The position numbers were made by a program, and so were the translations under genes. From Mucilaginibacter pallidiroseus (GTDB taxonomy: Bacteria > Bacteroidota > Bacteroidia > Sphingobacteriales > Sphingobacteriaceae), in assembly GCF_007846085.1 (NCBI RefSeq), contig NZ_VOEJ01000002.1:124001-188000 (forward strand): a stretch of 64,000 bases of DNA, read 5' to 3'. The notes under the pieces were generated by a model. That model had not been told where the DNA came from, did no database searches, and saw only the letters and a list, made by a program, of their open reading frames with translations. Position 1 is the stretch's first letter. Each line of letters begins with the position of its first letter. Shown here in pieces: positions 34,859-43,737 of this stretch.

Positions 34859-34917
34859 TATAGCTAAAGTCGATTGCTTTGACTCAGAGTTTTGACTTTT
34901 GAATTTTAACTTTCAAC

Positions 34918-36054
34918 TTATAAAGCCGGTGCAAATTGCAGGCATACCGGGCTGCCTACTTCTATTCGGTTATAGGTGTCGGTTAATTTGCCGGTATTCT
35001 TATCGATACGGAAAATCACTACGTTATCTGTATACTGATGTGCTACTAACAGGAAGCTACCGGTTGGGTCGATAGCGAAGTTGCGCGGGCCTTTGCCATT
35101 GGTTGACCGGCGCTCGATAAATGTTAACATACCTGTTTCCTGGTTAATTGCAAACAAGGAAATATCGTTGGCATCGCCGCGGTTTGTAGCATACAAAAAC
35201 CGGCCATCAGGCGATACATGAATATCAGCCGCACCTGTAGCACCTTTAAAGCCATCTGCCAGCAAGGTAATATCCTGAATTTGTTTTAGTGTGCCGTTAT
35301 TGTAATCATAAGCCACTACCGAACTGCCCATTTCTGTGATCAGATACAGGTGCTTTCTATCAGCAGAAAAAGCTAAATGGCGTGGGCCCGCACCCGGTGA
35401 TACCTTTACAAATGGCGGCTTTACCGGTGTAATGGGATTATCTTTACCTGCCTTATATTTCGTTATGTTTATTTTATCATTACCCAAATCTGTGTAAAGC
35501 ACAAATTTTTCATCGGGCGATAAAACAGCTGTATGCACATGTGCCTTTTCCTGGCGCTCTTTATCCGGCCCGTGCCCGTCATCTTTAATAGTTTGAACAG
35601 CCTGCCCAATCGAACCGTCGGCGTTAAGCGGCATTACCGCAATGTTGCCACCAGCGTAGTTGGCAATAAAAAGGTTTTTGTTGTTCTTATCAACCGATAT
35701 ATAGCAAGGTGCCCCGCCAAGCGTGGATTGCTTGTTAATGAACGTCAAAGTGCCCGACTTGGCATCAAAGCTGAACGAGCTTACTTCACCATTATCATTC
35801 TCATTCACGGCATAAACAAACTTATTGTTTTTTGAGACGCAGAGGTATGATGGGTTGCTTACGCCCTGCGCTTCATTTAAATAAGCAGTGCGGCCGCTTT
35901 CGGTATAAAAACGGTAAACGCCAATACCTTTCGCTTTACCGCTGTTGGTATAAGAGCCTATAACCAGATCGTATGTTTTTGGAGCCATATCTTTTTTTTG
36001 GGCAAAGCTTAGCCCTGGTAAAAGTACAACTGCCAGGAATAATAGTTTTTTCAT
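34918..36054 (-). CDS. lactonase-family beta-propeller protein, secreted
   Basis: A 378-residue protein from ATG at 36052-36054, with a signal peptide ending at LSFAQ. The rest is a seven-bladed propeller of the 6-phosphogluconolactonase (YbhE) family, with repeated blades such as NPSYLCVSKNNKFVYAVNE, APCYISVDKNNKNLFIANYAGGNIAV, GAGPRHLAFSADRKHLYLITE and GKGPRNFAIDPTGSFLLVAHQ. Being exported, it is unlikely to serve the cytoplasmic pentose phosphate pathway; a sugar-lactone hydrolase in the periplasm is an inference. Confidence 0.88.
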   Translation of the reverse strand: MKKLLFLAVVLLPGLSFAQKKDMAPKTYDLVIGSYTNSGKAKGIGVYRFYTESGRTAYLNEAQGVSNPSYLCVSKNNKFVYAVNENDNGEVSSFSFDAKSGTLTFINKQSTLGGAPCYISVDKNNKNLFIANYAGGNIAVMPLNADGSIGQAVQTIKDDGHGPDKERQEKAHVHTAVLSPDEKFVLYTDLGNDKINITKYKAGKDNPITPVKPPFVKVSPGAGPRHLAFSADRKHLYLITEMGSSVVAYDYNNGTLKQIQDITLLADGFKGATGAADIHVSPDGRFLYATNRGDANDISLFAINQETGMLTFIERRSTNGKGPRNFAIDPTGSFLLVAHQYTDNVVIFRIDKNTGKLTDTYNRIEVGSPVCLQFAPAL

Positions 36055-36156
36055 CACTTCAATTTTAGTTTATAATGCAAGTTAACAAAATCATTAATAC
36101 CCCCGCCAAATGTTAACTAAAGTAATAAGACACTAAAAATATCGCAACGTTGCAAC

Positions 36157-36185
36157 AAAAAAAGGCAACGGTAAACCGTTGCCTT
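36157..36185 (-). terminator. terminator of the pseudouridine synthase gene
   Basis: AAGGCAACGG (36162-36171) and CCGTTGCCTT (36176-36185) form a 10-bp stem around TAAA; on the minus strand a T run follows (A run from 36157). Confidence 0.88.
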
Positions 36186-36210
36186 CATATCTATCATCTA
36201 ACCTTGATAA

Positions 36211-37632
36211 TTATACCAGGTGTTTTAATTGTATTACTTCTTTCTCGTCAAGATATCTCCAACGACCACGCGGAAGATCTTTTTTATTAAGGTTAGCGTA
36301 AACAGAGCGGTCAAGCTTTACCACCTCATAACCCAACGACTCGAATATACGGCGCACAATGCGATTTTTACCGCTGTGTATTTGTATGCCTATTTCCTTT
36401 TTGGTACCGCCGGTTACATAAGCAACGCTGTCCGGTTTTATAAAGCCATCTTCAAGCTCCAAACCGAAACCTATTTTGTTCATGTCGCCTTGCGTAAGGC
36501 TTTTGTTAAGCTCTACGTTATAAAGCTTCACTATGTTGTTACGCGGGTGAGATAGCTTATCGGCAAGGTCACCGTCGTTGGTCATTAGCAATAAACCGGT
36601 TGTGTTACGGTCAAGGCGGCCTACCGGGTAAATACGCTCGCGGCTTGCCTTTTCAACCAGGTGCATAACGGTGCGGCGCTCCTGCGGGTCGTCGGTAGTG
36701 GTTATGTAATCCTTTGGTTTATTTAGCAACACGTAAACCATTTTCTCGCGTTTAAGCGGCTCACCATTGTATCGTACAATATCTTTTACTGGATCAACCT
36801 TAAAGCCTAACTCAGATACAACTTCGCCGTTTACAGATACCACGCCTGCGCTGATCAGCTCATCAGCTTTACGACGGCTGCATATACCTGCGTTGGCTAT
36901 GTAACGGTTAAGCCTTATCAGGCCATCGTCCTGAGTTTTCGCCGGGCCATTTTTACGGCTACGCATGGTACGTGCAGGGGCATCACTTGCCGGCCTGCTG
37001 TAGTCGCCTTCGCGTTTTTTGTATCCTGTTGTGGTGCTTTTAAAATCTTTTTTACCGGTGCTGTTGGCATAACCGCTGCGGCCTTCGCCACCAAAGTTGC
37101 TGCGTTTAGGGCGATCATCGCCTTCTGTTTGCGGCCTGCGGTTAAACGGCTTGTCTGTACCGGCCGAACGACCTTCGCTGCTAAAGCTGCGCTTTGGGCT
37201 CTCATCGCCTTGTGGCCTGCCACCGTAGGGTTTGTCTTTTGCAAACGGTTTCCTGTCGCCGAATGATTTCCTGTTTCCGGCTTGTTCGCCGTAGTTGCTC
37301 TTTGGCCTGTCGGCATCTGCTGGGCGACCGCTATATGGCCTGTCTTTAGGAGTAAATGGTTTTTTATCGCCAAATAATGGTGATGAAGAACCAAATCTCC
37401 TGCCCGAAGCGCTATCGCTACCAGTGCGGGATTTGTCAGAAAATGATCTTTGATTTGATGAAGCGGGCTTCCTGTCGGAGTAGCTGCTTTTATTACCACC
37501 ATCGCGGGTACCGTAAGGTTTTGATGATGATGCGGAAGATGATCTTCCGGCTCTTTCATTGCCACTTTTTGAGCGGTCTGATGATCTGTTGGGTTTGTCG
37601 TCGCGACTACCTGCTGGTCGTTTAAATACCAT
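36211..37632 (-). CDS. RsuA/RluB-type pseudouridine synthase with long disordered N-terminus
   Basis: A 473-residue protein. The C-terminal 240 residues are a standard rRNA pseudouridine synthase: an S4 domain (LIRLNRYIANAGICSRRKADELI), then the catalytic region with the active Asp in GRLDRNTTGLLLMTNDG, and KNRIVRRIFESLGYEV. The first 232 residues are a Ser/Arg/Gly/Lys/Pro/Asp-rich low-complexity region with repeated words such as DRKPF and KPYGGRP, similar to RGG-type RNA-binding tails. Long basic extensions on this enzyme occur in Bacteroidota. It probably modifies 23S or 16S rRNA. Confidence 0.93.
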   Translation of the reverse strand: MVFKRPAGSRDDKPNRSSDRSKSGNERAGRSSSASSSKPYGTRDGGNKSSYSDRKPASSNQRSFSDKSRTGSDSASGRRFGSSSPLFGDKKPFTPKDRPYSGRPADADRPKSNYGEQAGNRKSFGDRKPFAKDKPYGGRPQGDESPKRSFSSEGRSAGTDKPFNRRPQTEGDDRPKRSNFGGEGRSGYANSTGKKDFKSTTTGYKKREGDYSRPASDAPARTMRSRKNGPAKTQDDGLIRLNRYIANAGICSRRKADELISAGVVSVNGEVVSELGFKVDPVKDIVRYNGEPLKREKMVYVLLNKPKDYITTTDDPQERRTVMHLVEKASRERIYPVGRLDRNTTGLLLMTNDGDLADKLSHPRNNIVKLYNVELNKSLTQGDMNKIGFGLELEDGFIKPDSVAYVTGGTKKEIGIQIHSGKNRIVRRIFESLGYEVVKLDRSVYANLNKKDLPRGRWRYLDEKEVIQLKHLV

Positions 37633-37666
37633 AATTTTTTGTTTTGCGCTTTCGCAGCGTGAGGGT

Positions 37667-37674
37667 CAAAAGTA
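37667..37674 (-). promoter_or_regulatory. -7 promoter box of the pseudouridine synthase gene
   Basis: The minus-strand sequence TACTTTTG fits TAnnTTTG, 34 nt upstream of the start codon. No convincing -33 TTTG is at the usual distance. Confidence 0.45.
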
Positions 37675-37867
37675 CAACATTTTAACCAAAAAAGCAATTT
37701 TTTTGACCGTCCCGAAATCAACGTTTAAACCACTTTAAACGTCGATTTTTGCCCTTTTTCAGAACCCTCAAAACACTAAGCTATTGCCAACTATTTGACA
37801 ATCTGCCTTATATAGCATACATTTGCCGCACATTTTACCTCAATGTTTAATTAATGATAGAATAGAA

Positions 37868-38665
37868 ATGCGTAAAAAACACTTAATTACGTGCTCCGTA
37901 ATCTTGGTGCTGGTTATCATTTCCAGGCTTAACATTTACAGTACTGACGCAGCAGTTGCCGCACATCCCATTGCTTATACACCTGCCGATCTGCTCTTCG
38001 CAAAACCAATTGAAGAAGCCGAAGCGGAGTATAATTTTGCTGATGAATTGCTGCCCGTTAATGACAAAAAAGTAGATTTTAAACTACAGCGCTCAATAGC
38101 AAAACACAAGTACAAACACGTTCAGTCAAACCTCTTACATGCTAAAGCTGATAAGATGTTTCCAATTATTGAGCCAATCTTAAAATTTTATGGTATACCT
38201 GAAGATTTTAAGTACATCCCGCTGGTCGAGTCGGGCCTTAAAGGCGGCACATCGCCAAAAGGGGCGCGTGGCGCATGGCAGTTTATGCCCGGTACCGCAC
38301 GCAGCTACGGCCTTAAAGTAAGGCGCGGCGTTGATGAGCGGCTAAACCTTCGCAAATCAACCATAGCAGCCTGCAAATACATCAGGGAACTGTATGCCGA
38401 ATTCAACAGTTGGACATTGGCAGCAGCGGCTTACAACAATGGCTCAATTAAATTGGAACGGGCCATTAACAGGCAAAATGAGGATAATTATTTCCGCATG
38501 AAGCTTAACCGCGAAACAGGGTCGTACGTGTACAAGATCATCGCGATGAAAGAGATCATCAACCACCCGAAAAAGTATGGCTATGATAATTACTATAGCT
38601 ACTTACACAAATCGTCAGAATTACCGCTGGTAGCTATGCAGCCGCCAATGGTTTTCGACAACTAA
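37868..38665 (+). CDS. membrane-anchored lytic transglycosylase (SLT domain)
   Basis: A 265-residue protein from ATG at 37868, with an N-terminal signal anchor (KHLITCSVILVLVIISRLNIY). The SLT domain (about 105-235) has the catalytic Glu in PLVESGLKGGTSPKGARGAWQFMPGTA and the later AAAAYNNGSIKLERAI segment. It cleaves peptidoglycan glycan strands to form anhydromuramyl ends. No LysM domain is seen, unlike MltD. It converges with the large GH18/deacetylase/GT2 gene across a shared terminator. Confidence 0.9.
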   Translation: MRKKHLITCSVILVLVIISRLNIYSTDAAVAAHPIAYTPADLLFAKPIEEAEAEYNFADELLPVNDKKVDFKLQRSIAKHKYKHVQSNLLHAKADKMFPIIEPILKFYGIPEDFKYIPLVESGLKGGTSPKGARGAWQFMPGTARSYGLKVRRGVDERLNLRKSTIAACKYIRELYAEFNSWTLAAAAYNNGSIKLERAINRQNEDNYFRMKLNRETGSYVYKIIAMKEIINHPKKYGYDNYYSYLHKSSELPLVAMQPPMVFDN

Positions 38666-38694
38666 AGTAATATTACATAATTACGGAGCACATT

Positions 38695-38735
38695 AAAAAA
38701 CGCCATCTGCCAGACGCAGATGGCGTTTTTATTTG
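38695..38735. terminator. bidirectional terminator
   Basis: ACGCCATCTGC and GCAGATGGCGT form a perfect 11-bp core around CAGAC, flanked by A and T runs, between convergent genes. Confidence 0.9.
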
Positions 38736-38755
38736 CCATCAATTCATGAGATTTA

Positions 38756-41700
38756 TCAGCTCTTGTTATCAGGGCCAATACTGGTTTTTACATCTTCATC
38801 GGCTACCAGGTCATCTTGCTTTATAGTTACGTTACCCGTACGTTTAAGTACACCCCAACCGCTTAACTCACCCTTTAAGGCCTTGCGGATAGATTTAAAC
38901 AGAATGTAATACATCAATTGGCGCCATATAAAACGCTGCGGTATGATGTAGATGAGCTTCCTGTAGTTTTCTTTTTCCATTTTGAAGGCGATTATACCGA
39001 CCAGGAAATCAACTAATACAAAGGCGACGTAAAAGGTTAGTATTTTGCCCGGCTTATCGCTGAATAAACCGACAATCATCATCAAATCGGCCAATGGCGA
39101 AAACAACGGCAATATAATCTGGAAGATGAGGATATTAGGCATACCCACCATGCCAAAAAACTTGTACTTTTTGTTAAACAATGCATCCCTGTTTTTCCAA
39201 AAGCTTTGTATCACACCAAAGCTCCAGCGGAAACGCTGTTTAAGCAGCATATTAAGGGTTTCGGGCGCCTCGGTGTAAGCCAGCGCTTCGGCACAATTAC
39301 GTACCACGTAGCCTGCTTTCAGGATACGCATGGTAAGGTCGCAATCTTCGGCAAGGGTATCATAGGTAAACCCGCCAACCTCGCTTATGGCCGCTTTACG
39401 GAAAGCACCAATAGCACCCGGCACAACGGTTATACTATTGATAAGATCGAATGCGCGCCTATCCATGTTTTGTGCAGTAATGTACTCTATCGACTGCCAG
39501 CGGGTAATCATGTTGGTTTCGTTAACAACTTTTACCGTACCGGCTACAGCTCCAATCTCGTTATCCGTAAAATAGGTCATGAGTTGATATACGGCATCGC
39601 TTTTTAACTGCGTATCCGCATCAATACAAACCACAAAATCATTTGCGGCCTGCGCTATACCAAAGTTCAGGGCCGATGCCTTACCGCCGTTTGGCTTTGT
39701 AAGCACTTTTACTAACGGATGGTTACGATACGCTGCTTCTACAACCGCATAAGTATTGTCCTTTGATCCATCGTCAACAAATATGATCTCGAAATCGGGA
39801 TATTCGGTTTTGAGCAAACTATCAATGGTTGTAAGCGCAGTTACCTCTTCATTATAAGCAGGAACAATTATACTCACGGCAGGCATTTTGCGCTCACCGG
39901 CGTGTAGCTTCAGGTCTTTATTCTCGCTGAACTGCCTTACGGCCAAAATACCTATCAGCACAATACGACCTATTGCGAGGAATATGGCCGACAAGAACAG
40001 GTAAAAAATAAACTTGTTACCTATAAAAAAGCCAACAACAACTATATCATAAAACTTACCCCAAAAGCTCTTATCCTCACTTGGGGGCAGCGGCATAAGG
40101 TCGTCTTTGCTTTTTCCTAAAATATCTGCAATGGTGGTGAACTCGTATCCCTTGCTTTTAAAGAAACGAATAATCTCGGGCAGAGCCTGCACAGTAGCCT
40201 CGCGGGTATCGCCTCCTGCATCGTGCAATAGTATCATCGATCCATTTCTGTACTGGCGTTTGGTACGCGCAATAATACTATCAGCAGTTACCCCTGGCTC
40301 CCAGTCCCACGGGTCGATAGATTCGCCTATAGTTATATAGCTTTGCTTTCGGCTCTCGGCTACCGGGATAACTTCTGCAAGGGTTTGAGGTTCGGCATCG
40401 GCATTAAATGGCGGACGGAAAAGGATAGTGCTCCTGCCTGTAACCGACTCTATCAGTTTACGCGTAGCATTCAACTCCAGGCTAACCCGCTCCAACGGTA
40501 TGGCAGAAATATCCGGGTGAAAATAAGTATGATTGCCAATTTCATAATTCTCTTCATAAATACGCTTAAGCAATGGTATATTCTTCTCTACCATTGTACC
40601 TACCACAAAGAATGATGCCGGCACTTTTTCGCGCTTTAGGATATCAAGTATTCGTGGGGTGTAATTAGGGTCGGGGCCATCATCAAATGTCAATACCACT
40701 TTACCGGGTTTATAGCCATAGCGGCGTATAACATATTTGGTTGGCAGGTCTACATACTTTTGGTTGGTAATGGTGTACGTGCTGGTATCCATAGCTACCT
40801 GAATCTTTCCGGGCGATGGCTGGGTTATCAAATCCAGCACCTCGCCGCCGTCACCTGCGTAGTCAATTTTATTGTTAAGGCCAACGGTATCTAACCTGGT
40901 TACATCGAACCCTGTTTTACGGAGCGAGTCCATCGAAAGGTTTTTCTGGAAATATGTCCATAACCTTGGGTCTTCAAAACCCATGCGCCATAGCGCTACA
41001 CCACCGGTGGCCCAATCATCGGCCATGCGGATAATGTTGAAGTTTGTGGCTGCATCAGCAAAATAAACAGTATGGTTAAGGCTATCGGGCCCCAAATAGG
41101 TATAATGTGAGTTGGCCGACTGCTGGTCATAAATAATTTTTTTATTTGCCTCTTTAGCAGTACTGATGGCCTGAGGATAGCCAATGGCTTTACCTACACT
41201 TCCCTCGCGCCAGTCGAACCCGCCACCGGCAAACATCAGGATAACCTTCTCGCTCGGGATAACCGAACAGGCATAATCTAGTATTTCTTCTACCCAGTGC
41301 TGGTGCGATACATCGCCGGGGTTACTTTGCTCGTTATGCTGGTCAATAGCCATTACAAACAAAAAGTCATTAACCTTTTGCAGTCGTTTTAGGTCGTACC
41401 CCTCATCAAAAGCAACTGCGTTTTGCGCAACCAGTAAGTTTTTGGCTTTAAAGTTCGCATAAAGCTCGTTCTCAAAAGCTATTACGTCGGCTCCGTTCCG
41501 GTTGGGTAAGTCTTCAATATCAACATGCACACCGCTAAACTTGTACTTTTGCAGTTGCGCAGCCATTTGGTTTATAAAGCTGGTACGCAGCTTTTTATTT
41601 TTTAAAATACGCTCTACATCCTTGCGGTTATAGCCGCCGGTAACGTTATTGTAGTTAACATAGTTTGATAGCGTAACCAGTACCTGCTTTTTATATTTTT

Positions 41701-42163
41701 TGTTAAGGTTGATGAGCCCCGTATCAAGCACGGTTTGCAAAGAGTCTGAGCCGGGCATAAATGAAAAACCTTCGGTAACAACCATATCAAGCCGGCCTAT
41801 ATGGTCAACCAATGAGTTGTAGGCCTGTGGCTCCCATGCACGGTAAAAGCCTGCGTTTATACGGTTATCATTATTAGGGTGTTTGGCCTGGTGCAAACGC
41901 CTGGCACGGGCAAGTGCCTCGATCTCGGTTTTTTCGATACGAAAGTCCTTATAACGCTTGGATTTTTTAAGCGCCTCAAGTTCCTTTTTGGATAGCTTTT
42001 TTGGTGCTGGATCAAGCACAGGCAGAACAGGGTATTCGCTTGAAGTAACGGTTACAATAGCGGCAACAAAGCCGGCAATAAAAATGATGAGTAAAATCCG
42101 GCTGATCCATTTAAAACGGTTCCACCTGCCGGGATTGTCAGCCTGAAAGACCTGCTTAGACAT
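38756..42163 (-). CDS. GH18 - polysaccharide deacetylase - GT2 trifunctional membrane protein
   Basis: A 1135-residue fusion. A membrane helix is at about 20-40. A GH18-like barrel spans about 100-410, with the catalytic Glu217 in FSGVHVDIEDL. A NodB deacetylase domain spans about 485-680, with TFDDGP (492-497), metal His545/His549 in NHTYFHP, RPPF (583-586) and LLHDAGG. Membrane helices at about 705-745 lead to a GT2 synthase domain: VSIIVPAYNEE, DAD (848-850), AEDCD (938-942) and QRFRW (976-980), followed by more membrane helices. It could synthesise a beta-linked amino sugar polymer on the inner face, then deacetylate and cut it outside, much as PgaC and PgaB do in separate proteins. Product is inferred. 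All motifs look intact. Confidence 0.93.
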   Translation of the reverse strand: MSKQVFQADNPGRWNRFKWISRILLIIFIAGFVAAIVTVTSSEYPVLPVLDPAPKKLSKKELEALKKSKRYKDFRIEKTEIEALARARRLHQAKHPNNDNRINAGFYRAWEPQAYNSLVDHIGRLDMVVTEGFSFMPGSDSLQTVLDTGLINLNKKYKKQVLVTLSNYVNYNNVTGGYNRKDVERILKNKKLRTSFINQMAAQLQKYKFSGVHVDIEDLPNRNGADVIAFENELYANFKAKNLLVAQNAVAFDEGYDLKRLQKVNDFLFVMAIDQHNEQSNPGDVSHQHWVEEILDYACSVIPSEKVILMFAGGGFDWREGSVGKAIGYPQAISTAKEANKKIIYDQQSANSHYTYLGPDSLNHTVYFADAATNFNIIRMADDWATGGVALWRMGFEDPRLWTYFQKNLSMDSLRKTGFDVTRLDTVGLNNKIDYAGDGGEVLDLITQPSPGKIQVAMDTSTYTITNQKYVDLPTKYVIRRYGYKPGKVVLTFDDGPDPNYTPRILDILKREKVPASFFVVGTMVEKNIPLLKRIYEENYEIGNHTYFHPDISAIPLERVSLELNATRKLIESVTGRSTILFRPPFNADAEPQTLAEVIPVAESRKQSYITIGESIDPWDWEPGVTADSIIARTKRQYRNGSMILLHDAGGDTREATVQALPEIIRFFKSKGYEFTTIADILGKSKDDLMPLPPSEDKSFWGKFYDIVVVGFFIGNKFIFYLFLSAIFLAIGRIVLIGILAVRQFSENKDLKLHAGERKMPAVSIIVPAYNEEVTALTTIDSLLKTEYPDFEIIFVDDGSKDNTYAVVEAAYRNHPLVKVLTKPNGGKASALNFGIAQAANDFVVCIDADTQLKSDAVYQLMTYFTDNEIGAVAGTVKVVNETNMITRWQSIEYITAQNMDRRAFDLINSITVVPGAIGAFRKAAISEVGGFTYDTLAEDCDLTMRILKAGYVVRNCAEALAYTEAPETLNMLLKQRFRWSFGVIQSFWKNRDALFNKKYKFFGMVGMPNILIFQIILPLFSPLADLMMIVGLFSDKPGKILTFYVAFVLVDFLVGIIAFKMEKENYRKLIYIIPQRFIWRQLMYYILFKSIRKALKGELSGWGVLKRTGNVTIKQDDLVADEDVKTSIGPDNKS

Positions 42164-42216
42164 GAAGAAAATTTAAAAATTAATGTGACAAGGCACGCTG
42201 CGTAAACCAAGCCCCA

Positions 42217-42375
42217 CTACTTCTGTTTTGGGGCTTCGATATCGGAAAAATCCACGCCGCATTTGCAATCTGTTCCGCAACCTTTTTTAGCAAACAGGCT
42301 GTTATACATTTTGCGCCCTATGTAATATACGGCAGCAACAAAAACTATAGCTATTATAATTACCTGTGCGTTCAT
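42217..42375 (-). CDS. FeoB-associated Cys-rich membrane protein
   Basis: A 52-residue protein (MNAQVIIIAIVFVAAVYYIG...) with one membrane helix at residues 4-20, a basic turn (GRKMYNSLF) and a cysteine cluster CGTDCKCG at 33-40. This matches the FeoB-associated Cys-rich membrane protein family, normally next to the ferrous iron transporter FeoB. No feoA or feoB lies in this window, so it is an orphan here. The cysteines may bind iron. Confidence 0.8.
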   Translation of the reverse strand: MNAQVIIIAIVFVAAVYYIGRKMYNSLFAKKGCGTDCKCGVDFSDIEAPKQK

Positions 42376-42435
42376 CTTTAGTTTACAAAGTTAGTACAAT
42401 ATATTATACGTATACAGTGCAAAAATAGTATCGCC

Positions 42436-43629
42436 TTACTTGTGCATAAAGGCCACGGTGCCGCCTACCCAATCAAAGTCCTTGTTATAGCGTACCCCAA
42501 TCATTTTGCCCCGGCTAAGCCTTGCAAGGTTAATGGCAAGCGTTGGCTTGGCATCACCATCGGGCCAAAGGTATAGCAGGCGCAGCTCTATTTTAACGCC
42601 GCCATCCGGTGCTTGCAGCACAGGTACATAATCTACCTTTTCCTGCAATATCCAATTCTCAGGGTCGGGTAGTTTTTCAATGTCATCATCCATAACATCT
42701 ATTTTCACCCCCTGCCCTGCAAAGCTAAACAGCGGCTTCAACACATAATTATGCAAATCATCCGGAACCTCTTTTAACTTACTTACAAACTGCGTTTTTG
42801 GCACATAATTACCGCTCAAATAGGGCATAGTATATTTGCTGATGCGGTAAAACCAGTTAGGATGCGTTATCCATTCCACATCGAGCGGCTGGCGTATATC
42901 AACTACCTTTTTAAAGATATCCGGGTCGGCATCAATTTCATCAAATATCAAGCGGTTATAAATCCTGCGAATCTGTATTTTTTGTCCGTCCGCTTTGTAA
43001 TAAAGCTTGTCGCCTTCCTGTATCAGATCGGACAGGGAAACCACCGGCGTACCGATGTACCTTTCCGTCAAGTAAAAATCAATAGCGGTTTTCTGGTTAG
43101 GCGCGTCCACATCCATCAGCACTACCTGCTCCGGCTTATACGGGCCTAAAATTGTTTTTTTAAGCAGGTTGATGTATCCTGCTTTGTCGAACCCGTTAAA
43201 AAAAATGGTTTGGTTACCCGGTATATTGTAGGTATGCCTGTAGTTTTCGCCAAGGTGCAGCTGAAAACAATAAAGCGAAGGGAAACCCTGCAGTTCTATC
43301 AGCTTGGGTACAATGTTACCTGCATCATCTTTACAAACACCAAAATCGAGCGCTACACAATGCGGGTGATCGTTCTCATTAGGAACACGCCATTTGCCGG
43401 GGATTGCATTTTCGGTAAGCTCCTTGAAATTGGGCTGAAGGATCGTTTCAATAATCTCCTCTCCTGCTTGTATCAGCCTATCTCGAAAATCATCCGTAAG
43501 AAACACAGGCGTTTCGGCAACACGAAATTGCACCGGATTTTTAAGCCCCTGGTTTACATCAACCAAAAAATCAGCATACTTCTCCTCAGTGAAGTTTTGG
43601 TTAAATACTGTTCTGAGAGATGAGTTCAT
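42436..43629 (-). CDS. ATP-grasp-like amidoligase candidate
   Basis: A 397-residue cytoplasmic protein. The C-terminal half carries an ATP-grasp-like pattern: the lysine strand and glycine loop NYVLKPLFSFAGQGVKI, a hinge-like WILQEKVDYVPV, then VKIELRLLYLW and AINLARLSRGKMIGVRYN as candidate metal-binding strands. The first half, including HCVALDFGVCKDDAGNIVPKLIELQG, may bind the acceptor. It is the last gene of a five-gene minus-strand run with a glutamine-amidotransferase-like protein, a YbdK-type ligase, a second ATP-grasp and an esterase. A carboxylate-amine ligase role is inferred; substrate is unknown. Confidence 0.65.
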   Translation of the reverse strand: MNSSLRTVFNQNFTEEKYADFLVDVNQGLKNPVQFRVAETPVFLTDDFRDRLIQAGEEIIETILQPNFKELTENAIPGKWRVPNENDHPHCVALDFGVCKDDAGNIVPKLIELQGFPSLYCFQLHLGENYRHTYNIPGNQTIFFNGFDKAGYINLLKKTILGPYKPEQVVLMDVDAPNQKTAIDFYLTERYIGTPVVSLSDLIQEGDKLYYKADGQKIQIRRIYNRLIFDEIDADPDIFKKVVDIRQPLDVEWITHPNWFYRISKYTMPYLSGNYVPKTQFVSKLKEVPDDLHNYVLKPLFSFAGQGVKIDVMDDDIEKLPDPENWILQEKVDYVPVLQAPDGGVKIELRLLYLWPDGDAKPTLAINLARLSRGKMIGVRYNKDFDWVGGTVAFMHK

Positions 43630-43658
43630 AAAGCTTATAATTTAGTTAGCAAATTATT

Positions 43659-43735
43659 GTCATCCTGAATTTATTTCAGGATCTCAAATCCAATTAAACA
43701 CACCCTGTGAGATGCCGAAACAAGTTCGGCATGAC
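43659..43735. repeat. palindromic repeat between cluster genes
   Basis: GTCATCCTGAATTTATTTCA (from 43659) and GAAACAAGTTCGGCATGAC (ending 43735) are approximate mirror arms of one interspersed repeat type. It fills most of the 108-nt gap between the two genes. Confidence 0.75.
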
Positions 43736-43737
43736 TG

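Noticed and set aside
36937..37632. repeat-rich stretch that might suggest a CRISPR array or tandem DNA repeat
   Set aside because: Repeats are irregular, encode in-frame low-complexity protein and have no spacer structure.
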